This document shows positions 18,945-28,384 of a DNA stretch of 64,000 nucleotides, piece after piece. The translations under genes and the position numbers were made by a program. The notes under the pieces were generated by a model. That model was not told where the DNA came from and searched no databases. It saw only the letters and a list, made by a program, of their open reading frames with translations. This DNA is from Luteibacter sp. (GTDB taxonomy: Bacteria; Pseudomonadota; Gammaproteobacteria; Xanthomonadales; Rhodanobacteraceae): NCBI RefSeq assembly GCF_009912395.1, contig NZ_WNDO01000005.1, forward strand, positions 160,539-224,538, written 5' to 3'. Within the stretch, counting starts at the first letter, position 1, and every line of letters starts with the position of its first letter.

Positions 18945-18995
18945 GAAATATTCGCACCTATACGTCGCGACGCTTGCCGCACGTTCCCCTGATGA
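18945..18995 (-). promoter_or_regulatory. Probable promoter region of the glycan operon
   Basis: This short AT-richer stretch precedes the first operon gene. On the coding strand TATAGG followed by TGCGAATATTTC resembles a -10 region close to the ATG; no good -35 is seen. It lies between that start and the terminator hairpin after etfA, so any dedicated operon promoter must be here or read through from etfBA. Confidence 0.3.
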
Positions 18996-19021
18996 AGGCC
19001 AGCCGCCTGCGCGGCTGGCCT
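18996..19021 (-). terminator. Hairpin terminator after etfA
   Basis: An 11-bp perfect stem (AGGCCAGCCGC paired with GCGGCTGGCCT) with a 4-nt loop directly follows the etfA stop on the minus strand. The following T-tract is weak (TTCATC), so termination may be partial. Confidence 0.6.
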
Positions 19022-19027
19022 GTCTTG

Positions 19028-19969
19028 TCAGCCGATGGCAGCTTCCAGTTCAGGCAGGATCTTGAACAGGTTGCCCACCAGGCCAATATCCGCGATTTCG
19101 AAAATAGGCGCTTCGCCGTCCTTGTTGATGGCAACGATCGTGCCGGCGTCCTTTATGCCGGTGAGGTGCTGGATGGCGCCCGAGATGCCCACGGCGACGT
19201 AGAGTTCAGGGGCGATGATCTTGCCGGTCTGTCCGACCTGTAGTTCGTTGGGGACATACCCGGCATCGACCGCCGCACGGGATGCTCCTACGGCAGCGCC
19301 GATCTTGTCGGCGAACTTGTAGATCACCTCGAAGTTTTCCTTCGAACCAACCCCTCGGCCACCGGACACGACCTTGGGCGCACCCTGCAGGTCCGGGCGA
19401 TCGCTCTTGCCCTGCTGCAACCCGACGAAACGGGTGTGGGTGGGCAACGCGGCATCGACGACCACCGGTTCGATGGTAGCGGAGCCGTTGGCAGCCGCGG
19501 CCGGCCAGGAGGCCGTGCGGATCGTGGCAACGACGATGGAGGCCGTGTCGACCTCGACAGTGACGATGGCGTTGCCGGCGTAGATCGGGCGCTTGAAGCT
19601 ATGCGGGCCTTCCACGGTCATCACGTCGCTGACCTGGGACACGCCGAGCAACGCGGCGACGCGAGGGGCGAGGTCCTTGCCAAAGGTGGTCGAGGGAGCG
19701 AAGACATGGCTATAGCCTGCCGCCACCTTGGCGATCTGTGGGGCGAAAACCGCAGCGAGCGCATGGGTGTTCTCGGGGCGAGCCACGGTAAGTACCTTGC
19801 TGACGCCATCGATCTTCGCGGCATCGGCGGCGATCGCATCAGGGGCATCACTCAGCACGAGGATGTCGATGGCTTCCGGGTTGACGGCGGCGGCGGCGCT
19901 GACGGCGCGGTGGGTGGCGCCGTTGAGCTTGCCGTCGAGGTGTTCGGCGATAACGAGGATCTTGGTCAT
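19028..19969 (-). CDS. etfA: Electron transfer flavoprotein alpha subunit
   Basis: 313 aa from the ATG at 19969. The N-terminal [19 protein letters not shown] and the C-terminal FAD domain ([22 protein letters not shown], written as [35 protein letters not shown] in part, key TGK and GISGAIQH) are diagnostic. It shuttles electrons from acyl-CoA dehydrogenases to ETF-ubiquinone oxidoreductase, whose gene is at 25188-26795, and could serve FadE at 51954-54425. It lies 22 bp after etfB. The neighbouring glycan operon matches the known position of the Xanthomonas LPS locus beside etfA. Confidence 0.97.
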   Translation of the reverse strand: MTKILVIAEHLDGKLNGATHRAVSAAAAVNPEAIDILVLSDAPDAIAADAAKIDGVSKVLTVARPENTHALAAVFAPQIAKVAAGYSHVFAPSTTFGKDLAPRVAALLGVSQVSDVMTVEGPHSFKRPIYAGNAIVTVEVDTASIVVATIRTASWPAAAANGSATIEPVVVDAALPTHTRFVGLQQGKSDRPDLQGAPKVVSGGRGVGSKENFEVIYKFADKIGAAVGASRAAVDAGYVPNELQVGQTGKIIAPELYVAVGISGAIQHLTGIKDAGTIVAINKDGEAPIFEIADIGLVGNLFKILPELEAAIG

Positions 19970-19991
19970 GTCGAGTCTCCGTGCGCCTGCT

Positions 19992-20738
19992 TTACAGCAG
20001 ACCCTTTTGCTTGAGGACCGCGACCAGTTCTGCGGCATCCTTCACCATCACGCCCTTGCTGCGCTTGGCCGGAGCGGCATAGTGCGTGGTCTTGAGGTGG
20101 TCTGCGGCATCGACGCCTAGCGAACCGAGTTCGATGATGTCGATCGGCTTAGACTTGGCCTTCATGATGTCGGGAAGCTTGATGAATCGGGGTTCGTTGA
20201 GGCGAAGGTCGGTGGTGATCACGGCGGGGAGTTCGGCCTCGATCGTCTCCAGGCCGGCGTCGACCTCGCGGGTGACCGTCGCCTTGCCGTCCGAGATCTC
20301 TACCTTGCTGGCGAAAGTGGCCTGCGGACGATCCCAGAGCGCGGCGAGCATCTGCCCGGTCTGGTTTGCATCGTCATCGATGGCCTGCTTGCCCACGATG
20401 ACCAGGCCGGGCTGTTCCTTTTCCACGAGCTTCAGCAGGGTGCGGGCGGCGGTCAGGGGGGAGACGGCGTCGGTGGTCTGGACATGGATGGCGCGGTTTG
20501 CACCCATCGCCAGGCCATTGCGCAGATGAGCGGTGAGGTCGGCGGGGCCGATGCCCACGACGATCACTTCCTCTGCGATGCCCTTCTCACGCAGGCGCAA
20601 GGCCTCTTCGAGGGCGATATCGTCGAACGGGTTGGCGGAAAGCTTCACGCCGTCGGTCACGACGCCCGTACCGTCCGGTTTGACCTGAATGCGGACGTTG
20701 TAGTCCACCACACGCTTGTAACCAACCAGAATCTTCAT
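19992..20738 (-). CDS. etfB: Electron transfer flavoprotein beta subunit
   Basis: 248 aa from the ATG at 20738; longer frames add unrelated residues. MKILVGYKRVVDYNVRI, SANPFDDIALEEALRL, the AMP-binding VIVGKQAIDDDANQTGQM and AVITTDLRLNEPRFIKLP are hallmark EtfB motifs. It forms the heterodimer with EtfA. A TACAAT sequence on the coding strand at 20803-20808 may be the -10 box of the etfBA promoter; a matching -35 is not clear. Confidence 0.97.
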   Translation of the reverse strand: MKILVGYKRVVDYNVRIQVKPDGTGVVTDGVKLSANPFDDIALEEALRLREKGIAEEVIVVGIGPADLTAHLRNGLAMGANRAIHVQTTDAVSPLTAARTLLKLVEKEQPGLVIVGKQAIDDDANQTGQMLAALWDRPQATFASKVEISDGKATVTREVDAGLETIEAELPAVITTDLRLNEPRFIKLPDIMKAKSKPIDIIELGSLGVDAADHLKTTHYAAPAKRSKGVMVKDAAELVAVLKQKGLL

Positions 20739-20906
20739 TCGGCTATTCCCTGATGGAAGAGTGTTCCCGCCCGGGGCCAGATCCGGGAGGCATACCACTT
20801 CGATTGTAGCTCCCGACATGGCAAATGGCGACAAAACGGCTAGTTGCGCGGGTACTTGACGGGTGAAGGGTGCCGCCGCGGTGGTCGTATCGAGGCTTTC
20901 CGCAGC

Positions 20907-23696
20907 CTAGGGTGAGACCACTTGGCTCGGTTGCTCCTGGATGACGCCTCGTTGTCGCAGGATATCGGTGGCTAGCGCCTGGGCGCTGGTGGCCCACTCC
21001 GGCCATGGAGGAAGGGTCCCGGAGGGCGGCGGCGATGTCAGCCAGCCTTTCAGGAACGTGGCCAGTTGCCGTGGGGTATCGGCGTCGAAGTAAGCGGGGT
21101 AGGCGTCGGCCACCTCACGAAAAACCGGCAAATCCCGTGCTATCACCGGCTTGCCGCGCTGAGCGGCTTCGATGAGGGGAAGCCCGAAGCCCTCGCCCCA
21201 CGACGCTGCCAACAGCGCGGTGCTGGCGGTATAAATGGTGTCGAGCATGGCATCGTCGCATTCGTCCAGCCAGAAAAGGCGGCCGCCACGGGCGGTATGT
21301 CGATCAAGACGCTCTATCAGGTCGTTCACGAGCCATCCGCGCTTGCCGACGATGACAAGGTTGGCGTCCACACCTTCCGCCCATAATATTTCCATGGCCG
21401 AAAGCGCCTGGGCATGTCCTTTCCGGGGTTCGAGCGTTCCCACCATGAGAAAGCTGGGACGGGCGCGAAGGGCGTCAGCGACGTACGGCGGAATCGTGGT
21501 TTTCTTCATCGTGCGCATCGGCGTGACGCCGAGCGGAAAGATGGTGACCCGAGGGCGGCTTGCGTCATGCCGGGCAGCAAGCCAGTGCTCCAGATCCAGC
21601 GCCGTGCTGCGGGAGTTGCAATGCAGTACATCGGCTAGATCGGCCGCGTTGGCGAGCCATTCGACAAACGACGTCCGTGTATGTGGATGGAAAGCGTCCG
21701 GCAGCGTGATCGGCAACAGATCGTGCACGATGAAGTGCATGTCGACCCCGGCGCGACGCCAGGTGCGTAGCAGGGGGGCGCTGGCTGGAAGGCTGTTGAT
21801 CGCCCAATCCAGGCCGACGAACGTTTCGTTTCCGGTGACCGCCACGATGTCATCCGGGAGATCGGCGGGTGTGGGCACGCCGAGCAGCGCGCAAGCATAG
21901 GCATGCGCGTGATGATAGCGGCCGTCCCTGAAAACCACTGGCTCGATCCTTACGTGTTCAGGGGGACGGGCCAGCCAGTTCTCCAGTATGCAGCGCGCCA
22001 CGCGCTGGATCCCCGTACCGAAATCGGCTTCTGCGATCTGGGTGACATCGACAAGCCAGCGGCGTGCAGTCGCCGGACGCAGGCGATCGAGAGCGTCAGC
22101 GATGCGAGCCAGGTCATCGTCGCCCAGGTGAGGCGCCTCGTTCGTGGCAATGGCGTCTTCCACGAGACGCTGGCGGATCAGCGGATGGGTTGCGACCGAG
22201 GTCCAGTCGATGGTGTCGGTCGGGGCGACCACGATCGGCCCAAGCCCGGCCAGCAGCACTCGCCAGTCGTCCATGTCGGGAGGGCGGACAAGCCCTGCAT
22301 AACCGTGAACGCGGTAGCGGTCGGCGGGAGGAAGGGCGTCCGCCGTGGGATAGGGGCCGCTCCAATGGATAGGCCCCGGCCAGCGTCGGACCTCGGGGAG
22401 TCGGTGGCTGACGTTCAATGCGTCGAGGGCGTGGATCGGTGCGATGTGCGTGAGGGGCGTCTGGTCGATTCGTTCGCGAGGTCGCCGTCCCGCCATGGCA
22501 TGCTCGATCGCGACCAAGGCCCGCTCGGCAACGTTGTCCCATGTGAACATCGCAGCGCGTCGCAGTCCGGCTTCCCGCATATCGTGTTGGCGTTCGGTGG
22601 ACGTGAGCACGTCGAGCATGGCCTTCGTGATGGCCTGCGCACTTGAGCCGTCGAAGAGCGCCGACGCGTCGCCGATCACCTCTGGGAGGCTCGTGGCGTT
22701 GTTCGCGATAGTGGGAGCACCACAGGCCATGGCTTCGAGCGGAGGAAGACCGAAACCCTCCCGCTGCGAAGGAAAGACGAACAGGTCGCAGTGCTGGTAA
22801 AGCAGGACGAGTTCATCATCGCTCACGAAATCGGTAAGGATGACCTCGTGAGCGTGAAGTCCCGTCCGTTCCATGTGGGCTGCGAAGCGTTGGCGTGTGC
22901 CTTCGTCGAGTCGTCCGACGATAACGAGTTGGTGGCTATCGCGGACATCCCTGGGCAGTTCGGCAAATGCCGGAAACAGCACGTCGACGTTCTTGCGTTG
23001 ATCGAACCCGCCGTTGTAGAGAACGAACGCTCCCCGAATGCCGAAACGCTCCCGTAGCGCTGTTTGCGCGGATCCGTCGGGTGGGGCGGGGCGAAAACGG
23101 GCATCCACACCGGCGCCGATGGCGACAACCCGCTCCGCGGGCACGCCGAGGCGCTCGATGGCATCCTGTCTCACCCATTCGGAAATCGCGAGCAGCAGGT
23201 CGCAGCGCTTCAGCGAGGCTATGCGCCTGAAGTACCAGTCCCGCATCCTCGAACGCCCCATTTCTTCAGGCGCATGCAGGGGGATAAGGTCATAGAGCGT
23301 GGCGACACAGAGTGGGGAGATCATTCCGCTCGGCGCGAGGGCATCGTCGGTGAATCCTTCCACGACGCTACTTTGCCACGCCACGTCGGCCCCACTGGTA
23401 TCGAGCGCGTGGGACATCAGCCGTTCAGCGGCATCGCGACGCCATGCGTTGTCGGGGTTGCTCGATGACGTCTGCCGTATCGGCCCGTAGGTCGACCAAC
23501 TGGGCTTGCCGGTGCCGGACGGCCACATCTCGATACTTTCGTCGATACCGTCGAGCGCCGCGTTGAACATGAATTGGACGTGGTGACGTGCGCTCGCCAT
23601 GGTGAGGAAAGCGGACGTCACTTGCCGCGTATAGCGGCCGATCCCTCGATGACGGCTGTCCGTCTGAACGCCCTGCATGTCGACGACGATCTTCAC
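20907..23696 (-). CDS. Tandem GT4-GT4 glycosyltransferase
   Basis: 929 aa with two GT-B glycosyltransferase domains. Domain 1 (about 1-400) begins MKIVVDMQGVQTDSRHRGIG and carries FVFPSQREGFGLPPLEAMAC, the E-x7-E donor-binding motif of GT4. Domain 2 (about 530-920) carries TLEPRKGHAQALSA and ASWGEGFGLPLIEAAQRG, again E-x7-E. No membrane segment is seen, so it is cytoplasmic. Two-domain GT4 enzymes of this sort build O-antigen or rhamnan/mannan chains, each domain adding a different linkage. The start overlaps the stop of the small linker ORF by 4 bp. Sugar specificity is unknown. Confidence 0.9.
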   Translation of the reverse strand: MKIVVDMQGVQTDSRHRGIGRYTRQVTSAFLTMASARHHVQFMFNAALDGIDESIEMWPSGTGKPSWSTYGPIRQTSSSNPDNAWRRDAAERLMSHALDTSGADVAWQSSVVEGFTDDALAPSGMISPLCVATLYDLIPLHAPEEMGRSRMRDWYFRRIASLKRCDLLLAISEWVRQDAIERLGVPAERVVAIGAGVDARFRPAPPDGSAQTALRERFGIRGAFVLYNGGFDQRKNVDVLFPAFAELPRDVRDSHQLVIVGRLDEGTRQRFAAHMERTGLHAHEVILTDFVSDDELVLLYQHCDLFVFPSQREGFGLPPLEAMACGAPTIANNATSLPEVIGDASALFDGSSAQAITKAMLDVLTSTERQHDMREAGLRRAAMFTWDNVAERALVAIEHAMAGRRPRERIDQTPLTHIAPIHALDALNVSHRLPEVRRWPGPIHWSGPYPTADALPPADRYRVHGYAGLVRPPDMDDWRVLLAGLGPIVVAPTDTIDWTSVATHPLIRQRLVEDAIATNEAPHLGDDDLARIADALDRLRPATARRWLVDVTQIAEADFGTGIQRVARCILENWLARPPEHVRIEPVVFRDGRYHHAHAYACALLGVPTPADLPDDIVAVTGNETFVGLDWAINSLPASAPLLRTWRRAGVDMHFIVHDLLPITLPDAFHPHTRTSFVEWLANAADLADVLHCNSRSTALDLEHWLAARHDASRPRVTIFPLGVTPMRTMKKTTIPPYVADALRARPSFLMVGTLEPRKGHAQALSAMEILWAEGVDANLVIVGKRGWLVNDLIERLDRHTARGGRLFWLDECDDAMLDTIYTASTALLAASWGEGFGLPLIEAAQRGKPVIARDLPVFREVADAYPAYFDADTPRQLATFLKGWLTSPPPSGTLPPWPEWATSAQALATDILRQRGVIQEQPSQVVSP

Positions 23697-23929
23697 TGCG
23701 GGTTTCCCATTCGCATGCGATCAAAACTGCGGCGGCTGCTTTCGGACATCTGGCTGGCATCCACATCAAGCCGGGCCTCGGGATGGGAGACGCGGTGCGC
23801 CGCGGTGCGAAGAGCCGCGTCGAGTGCGGGAATTCGATAAACGGTATCGACCAGCCAGCGCTTCATACGCGGGTGCTTCGTCAGTAGACGAAGGGCAGCG
23901 CGAAGAGGCAAGCGAAGCAGCCCGGTCAT
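23693..23929 (-). CDS. Small 78-aa basic protein coupled between two glycosyltransferases
   Basis: Starts at the ATG at 23929, overlapping the GT4 stop by ATGA, and ends overlapping the next GT4 start by ATGA. The product starts MTGLLRLPLRAALRLLTKHP, is rich in Arg and Leu, and may form amphipathic helices (KRWLVDTVYRIPALDAALR). I do not recognise a named family. The double overlap strongly supports translation. It could be a membrane-anchoring or bridging subunit for the flanking glycosyltransferases; that is inference from position and composition. Confidence 0.65.
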   Translation of the reverse strand: MTGLLRLPLRAALRLLTKHPRMKRWLVDTVYRIPALDAALRTAAHRVSHPEARLDVDASQMSESSRRSFDRMRMGNPQ

Positions 23930-25188
23930 TCGAAAGGGTGCTCCATGGCACGGGAAAGGGCGACGCCGGCCCGTTCGACGGAGAAGTGTTGCCGAACGTT
24001 TTCGAGTCCGGCCTCGGAAAGCGCCATCCACAGACTCTCATCGCGATGCAGTCGCAGGATGGCATCCGCCATGGCGGATGGGGTATTTGCGACGAGGGCT
24101 TCCTTGCCGTCGTTCAGATGCATGCCTTCGGCAGCGATTTCGGTGAGTACGACGGGAAGCCCGTGGCTCATGGCTTGGTTCACCTTGCCTTTTACACCCG
24201 CACCAAATCGAAGCGGGGCCACCGACACCAGCGAGGAGGCGAGTAGCGGGCGCAGGTCCGCCACACGTCCGTGGACGATCACGCCGGGGTGCTCGATGGA
24301 ACGACGGGACTCTTCATCGATATCTCCCGCCACGTGCAGGATGATCGACGGGTCTTTTTCGCGAAGGAGCGGCAACACGTCGGCGATGAACCAGCGAACC
24401 GCGTCTCCGTTAGGCGGATGGCCGAAACCTCCGACGAAAAGAAGGCCTGAACGCCCGTGATATCCCTGGTCCCGGCCATGTGCCTCATGGATGTTGCTGA
24501 CCACTTCCACGTGTGCTGTCGGCGCCTCTCGCTCAAGGATCAGGCGCTCGTCGTCGCTCACCACAAGGGTGATGTCGCAGGCTTCCACCATGGCGAGTTC
24601 CCGGCGCCGGGACCGGTTCGCTTGCCGCAGCAGGGCTTGCGCGCCAGTGATCTCCGCGGCGCGTCGCTCGCGTATGAAATGGAGATCGACGGTATCGAAG
24701 ATGATTCGTGCCGCAGGTGCCCTGTGCCGGACGATATCCAGGTATTGATCCGCCACCGGAAGACGACACAGCATGACAGCATTAATCGCATTACCTTGCT
24801 GAGCCAGCCAACGCAAGGGGGACTCCCGCACGAGTCGTACGCCCAACTCGGCCAGGCGCGTTTCGGCGGAGGGCGTGGCATGACCGTCGTCGGCAATGAA
24901 ATCGATCCGCCACCCCGAGCCGTTGAGCAGTCGGAGCATCTGGATCAGCCGCATGGAACCTGAGTCGCGAGTGGCGTCGGGGGGCAGGCTATCGATCACC
25001 AGCGCCCGCCGAGGGGCGAAGCCCTCGGCGGGAGGGCGTAGCACCGCGGTTCGCGAGGTTGTCTCGTCGAAGGCATCCTTCGATCGACGGATATGGCGGA
25101 GCGTTCCGGTCCAGCCTCGCAGGGCGATACTGGACGCCAGGCGCCGAAACAACAGATGGATACGGCGTAGCCTCCAGCGAAGTTCCAT
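23926..25188 (-). CDS. Glycosyltransferase family 4 protein
   Basis: 420 aa from the ATG at 25188, whose last base is shared with the stop codon of the ETF-QO gene. The N-terminus is basic and Arg-rich. The GT-B core shows SGSMRLIQMLRLL, ARIIFDTVDLHFIRER and a C-terminal donor site with LLFVGGFGHPPNGDAVRWF, VSVAPLRFGAGVKGKVNQAM and SHGLPVVLTEIAAEG. These occur in rhamnosyl/mannosyl-type GT4 enzymes of O-antigen clusters. The one-base overlap with an electron-transfer gene suggests co-translation of functionally unrelated genes. Confidence 0.85.
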   Translation of the reverse strand: MELRWRLRRIHLLFRRLASSIALRGWTGTLRHIRRSKDAFDETTSRTAVLRPPAEGFAPRRALVIDSLPPDATRDSGSMRLIQMLRLLNGSGWRIDFIADDGHATPSAETRLAELGVRLVRESPLRWLAQQGNAINAVMLCRLPVADQYLDIVRHRAPAARIIFDTVDLHFIRERRAAEITGAQALLRQANRSRRRELAMVEACDITLVVSDDERLILEREAPTAHVEVVSNIHEAHGRDQGYHGRSGLLFVGGFGHPPNGDAVRWFIADVLPLLREKDPSIILHVAGDIDEESRRSIEHPGVIVHGRVADLRPLLASSLVSVAPLRFGAGVKGKVNQAMSHGLPVVLTEIAAEGMHLNDGKEALVANTPSAMADAILRLHRDESLWMALSEAGLENVRQHFSVERAGVALSRAMEHPFE

Positions 25189-26795
25189 CAGAGATTCTGG
25201 TAGTTGGGCCCCGAGCCGCCTTCCGGCGTCACCCAGGTGATGATCTGGTAAGGGTCCTTGATATCGCAGGTCTTGCAGTGCACGCAGTTCGCCGAGTTGA
25301 TCTGCAGGCATTTGCCGGCCTCGTCCTGGACGATCTCATACACGCCCGCCGGGCAGAAGCGCTGGCAGGGGTTGCCGTACTCGGTGGTGCAGCGATCGAC
25401 GCAGATCGAGGTGTCGGCCACCTTCAGATGCACCGGCTGGTCCTCGTCATGCTCGGTGGCGGCGAAGTAGACGCTGGCGAGACGGTCGCGCGGTGCGAGC
25501 GTGCGCTCCACGTAATCCTTCTTCGGCGCCTCGTACTGACCGAGCTTGTGCAGCGACGACCAGTCGGCATGGTTTTTCAGTGTCCACGGCGACTTGCCGC
25601 CGGTGACCGTTTCCCAGGCGGCGTTGATCAGGCCCCACCACAGGCCCTTGTTGAAGCCCGGGCGGATGTTGCGGACCTTCTTCAGTTCGTCCATCACGGC
25701 CGAGCCGCGGAGTTTCGCGTCCCAGCCCTTGCTGTCGAGCGCGGAGGCCACGAGGTGTTCGGCCGCCAGCATGCCGGAGGCGATGGCTTGGTGCGTGCCC
25801 TTGATCTTCGGCACGTTGACGAGGCCGGCCGAATCGCCGACCAGGATCGCGCCGGGCATCTCCACCTTCGGCAGCGACTGGAAGCCGCCCTCGACGATGG
25901 CGCGGGCGCCGGCCGAGACGATCGTGCCGCCGTCGAGCAGGCCCTTCACGTTGGAGTGGTGCTTGAACTGCTGGAAGGCCTCGAACGGCGAGAAATTCGG
26001 GTCGGGGTAGTCCAGGCCCACGACGAAACCGACGGCGACGCGATCGTTGTCGAGGTGGTAGAGGAAGCTGCCGCCATAGGTGTCGCTGGGCAGCGGCCAG
26101 CCAGCGGTGTGCACGACCTTGCCAGGCTCGGAACGGCCCGGGGGAAGCTGCCAGAGCTCCTTGATGCCGATGCCGTAGGTCTGCGGGTCGCTGTCCTTGT
26201 CGAGGTCGAACTTCTTGATGAGGGTCTTGCTGATGTGGCCGCGGCAGCCTTCGGCCAGCACCGTCACCTTGGCGCGGATGTCGATGCCTTCCGTGTATCC
26301 CGGCTTGTGCGTGCCGTCGCGGGCGATGCCCATGTCGCCGATGCGCACGCCGTTGACCACGCCGGCCTCGTCGAACAGCGCCTCGGCGGCCGCGTAGCCC
26401 GGAAATACGTCGACACCGAGGGCCTCGGCCTGCGGCGCCAGCCAGGCGCAGGTGGCGCCCAGGCTGACGATGACGTTGCCGTGGTTGTTCATCTGCGGCG
26501 GCGTCACCGGCAGCTTCGAGCTGGAGGCGTGGTCGCGCAGGATCCAGAATTCGTCATGCGTCACCGGCACGCAGATCGGCGGCGGGTTGTTCCGCCACTC
26601 GGGCAGCAGGCGGTCGAGCGGGGCGGTCTCGATCACGGCGCCCGAGAGGATCTGGGCGCCGATGGTGGAGGCCTTCTCGATGACGCAGACCGACAACTCC
26701 GCATTGAGCTGTTTCGCACGGATCGCGAACGCCAGGCCGGATGGACCGGCGCCGACGACGACGATGTCGTATTCCATGGTTTCGCGTTCGCTCAT
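25188..26795 (-). CDS. Electron transfer flavoprotein-ubiquinone oxidoreductase
   Basis: 535 aa from the ATG at 26795 (an alternative ATG at 26777 gives MEYDIVVVGAG). The N-terminal FAD motif VVVGAGPSGLAFAIRA, the quinone-binding membrane-associated region, and the C-terminal 4Fe-4S ferredoxin-like domain with CVDRC, NPCQRFCPAG and NCVHCKTCDIKDP are all present. It passes electrons from reduced ETF to ubiquinone at the inner membrane. Length is normal for the family. It is divergent from the amidase gene (188 bp gap) and heads a unit that continues into glycosyltransferases and perhaps etfBA. Confidence 0.97.
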   Translation of the reverse strand: MSERETMEYDIVVVGAGPSGLAFAIRAKQLNAELSVCVIEKASTIGAQILSGAVIETAPLDRLLPEWRNNPPPICVPVTHDEFWILRDHASSSKLPVTPPQMNNHGNVIVSLGATCAWLAPQAEALGVDVFPGYAAAEALFDEAGVVNGVRIGDMGIARDGTHKPGYTEGIDIRAKVTVLAEGCRGHISKTLIKKFDLDKDSDPQTYGIGIKELWQLPPGRSEPGKVVHTAGWPLPSDTYGGSFLYHLDNDRVAVGFVVGLDYPDPNFSPFEAFQQFKHHSNVKGLLDGGTIVSAGARAIVEGGFQSLPKVEMPGAILVGDSAGLVNVPKIKGTHQAIASGMLAAEHLVASALDSKGWDAKLRGSAVMDELKKVRNIRPGFNKGLWWGLINAAWETVTGGKSPWTLKNHADWSSLHKLGQYEAPKKDYVERTLAPRDRLASVYFAATEHDEDQPVHLKVADTSICVDRCTTEYGNPCQRFCPAGVYEIVQDEAGKCLQINSANCVHCKTCDIKDPYQIITWVTPEGGSGPNYQNL

Positions 26796-26983
26796 GGCTG
26801 GCTCACTCAAACTCGGGCTGGCGGGGAAGACACGCGCCTCCCCGGCGCGCATGTGACCGGTCATTGTCCGATTTCGTCGCCGGGCGGGCAAATACCTGTT
26901 TGAAACGACCCATGCTGCATTGCGAGGGGTTGCATGCCCTTCACAAACCGCGTTCATAATCGTCCCACGTGCAAGGAGATTTC

Positions 26984-28384
26984 ATGAACACGATGCCGCC
27001 GGTCGCCGATACCGACATGCGCCGCGCCACGCTGCTGCAGATCCTGCATTGGCTGGCGATCGGCCGGATACAACCGCAGGCCTTGTCCGACGTCTACCAG
27101 GACGCCATCGAGCGCCTGAATCCGAGCCTGAACGCCTTCGTCGATTTCAGCGTCTCCCTGATCCAGGAGCAGTCGGCAGCGGCCGACCGCCGTCGCCGCG
27201 ACGGGGTGATCGGGCGCCTCGATGGCATGCCGATCGCCATCAAGGACAACTTCGATGTCGCTGGCGTGCCGACGCGCGCCGGTATGCGGCGGCGCAGCGT
27301 GGTGCCCGAGGAAGACGCCCATGTGGTGGCGCGTTTGCGCGCGTCCGGCGCCGTCCTGCTGGGTAAGACCAATATGGACGAGGGCGCGCTGGGGCTCACC
27401 ACGAACAATCCATTCCATGGCGCGACGCACAATCCGCATCGACTGGGCTACACCGCGGGCGGCTCGTCCGGCGGTGCGGCAGCCGCCGTCGCCGCCGGCA
27501 TGGCCGTGGCCGCCATCGGCTCGGACAGCCTGGGTTCGATCCGGGTGCCTGCCAGCTACTGCGGTGTGTACGCGCTCAAGCCCACCCATGGCGAGATTTC
27601 CGCCCGGGGCCTCGTACCGGCCGCCCGTCGACTCGATGCCGTGGGCCTGCTGGCGCGTGGCGTGGACGATCTCACCGTGCTCTTGCAGACCCTGGCCGGC
27701 TACGACGCCGACGACGCGCGCTCGCGCCGCCGCCGGGTGGCCTTTTCGCCGCCCGACTGGGAGCCGGGCAACCTGCGAACCGGTTTTCTGCCCGATCTGG
27801 CGGCGATCGGTGTCGAACGTGATGTCATCGACGTCTTCCAACATGCCTTGGGTCAGCTCAAGGGAGAACTCGGCGAGCGGCGTAACGTCGATTTTTCCGA
27901 CTGGGACTTCGCGCGGACGCGTCGTGCGGGCCTGCTGTTGATGGAGGCGGAGATGCTCAACACCTTCGCGACCGAACTGGCCGACGAGGCCTATCCGGTC
28001 TCCGCCGGTTTCCGCCAGATGGTGGAGTTCGCTGCGAAGAAATCCGCCGCCGACTATGTCGCGGCCGACCTGGTGCTCGACGCGGCCACGCTGAAAATGC
28101 GCCGCCTGTTCGCCCAGGTCGACGTGCTGGTGTTGCCGACCACGCCGCAGGGGGCTTTTCCGCTGGATGGCCCCGCGCCGGCCTCGCAGGCTGATCTTTG
28201 TAGCTTCGCCAGCCTGGCCGGCTGTCCTTCGGTGAGTATTCCGATGGGCACGCTTCCCAATGGATTGCCGATCGGCATGCAGTTGGTGGGTGCGCGCGGT
28301 TCCGACCTGCGCCTGCTCGAACTGGCTGCCGTCTGCGCGTCCTCGCTCGATGCGGAGCCGCGCTATCCCGTGGAGCCCGTCTGA
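26984..28384 (+). CDS. Amidase-signature family hydrolase
   Basis: 466 aa. Start at the ATG at 26984, which has AAGGAGAT nicely spaced upstream; the longer frame from 26969 runs through this site. The Ser-Ser-Lys triad is visible: K87 in PIAIKDNF, S161 in AGGSSGGAAAA and S185 in SDSLGSIRVPASYCG. Length and motifs match cytosolic amidases related to AtzF or GatA, but no GatB/C partner is near. The substrate is unknown; such AtzE-like proteins cleave small amides. The stop overlaps the likely CTG start of the next gene. Confidence 0.9.
   Translation: MNTMPPVADTDMRRATLLQILHWLAIGRIQPQALSDVYQDAIERLNPSLNAFVDFSVSLIQEQSAAADRRRRDGVIGRLDGMPIAIKDNFDVAGVPTRAGMRRRSVVPEEDAHVVARLRASGAVLLGKTNMDEGALGLTTNNPFHGATHNPHRLGYTAGGSSGGAAAAVAAGMAVAAIGSDSLGSIRVPASYCGVYALKPTHGEISARGLVPAARRLDAVGLLARGVDDLTVLLQTLAGYDADDARSRRRRVAFSPPDWEPGNLRTGFLPDLAAIGVERDVIDVFQHALGQLKGELGERRNVDFSDWDFARTRRAGLLLMEAEMLNTFATELADEAYPVSAGFRQMVEFAAKKSAADYVAADLVLDAATLKMRRLFAQVDVLVLPTTPQGAFPLDGPAPASQADLCSFASLAGCPSVSIPMGTLPNGLPIGMQLVGARGSDLRLLELAAVCASSLDAEPRYPVEPV

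Noticed and set aside
25059..26903. Long plus-strand ORF of 614 codons
   Set aside because: It is antisense to the well-supported ETF-QO gene; its translation is low-complexity Arg/Ala/Asp and shows no family motif, a common result of GC-rich third-position bias.
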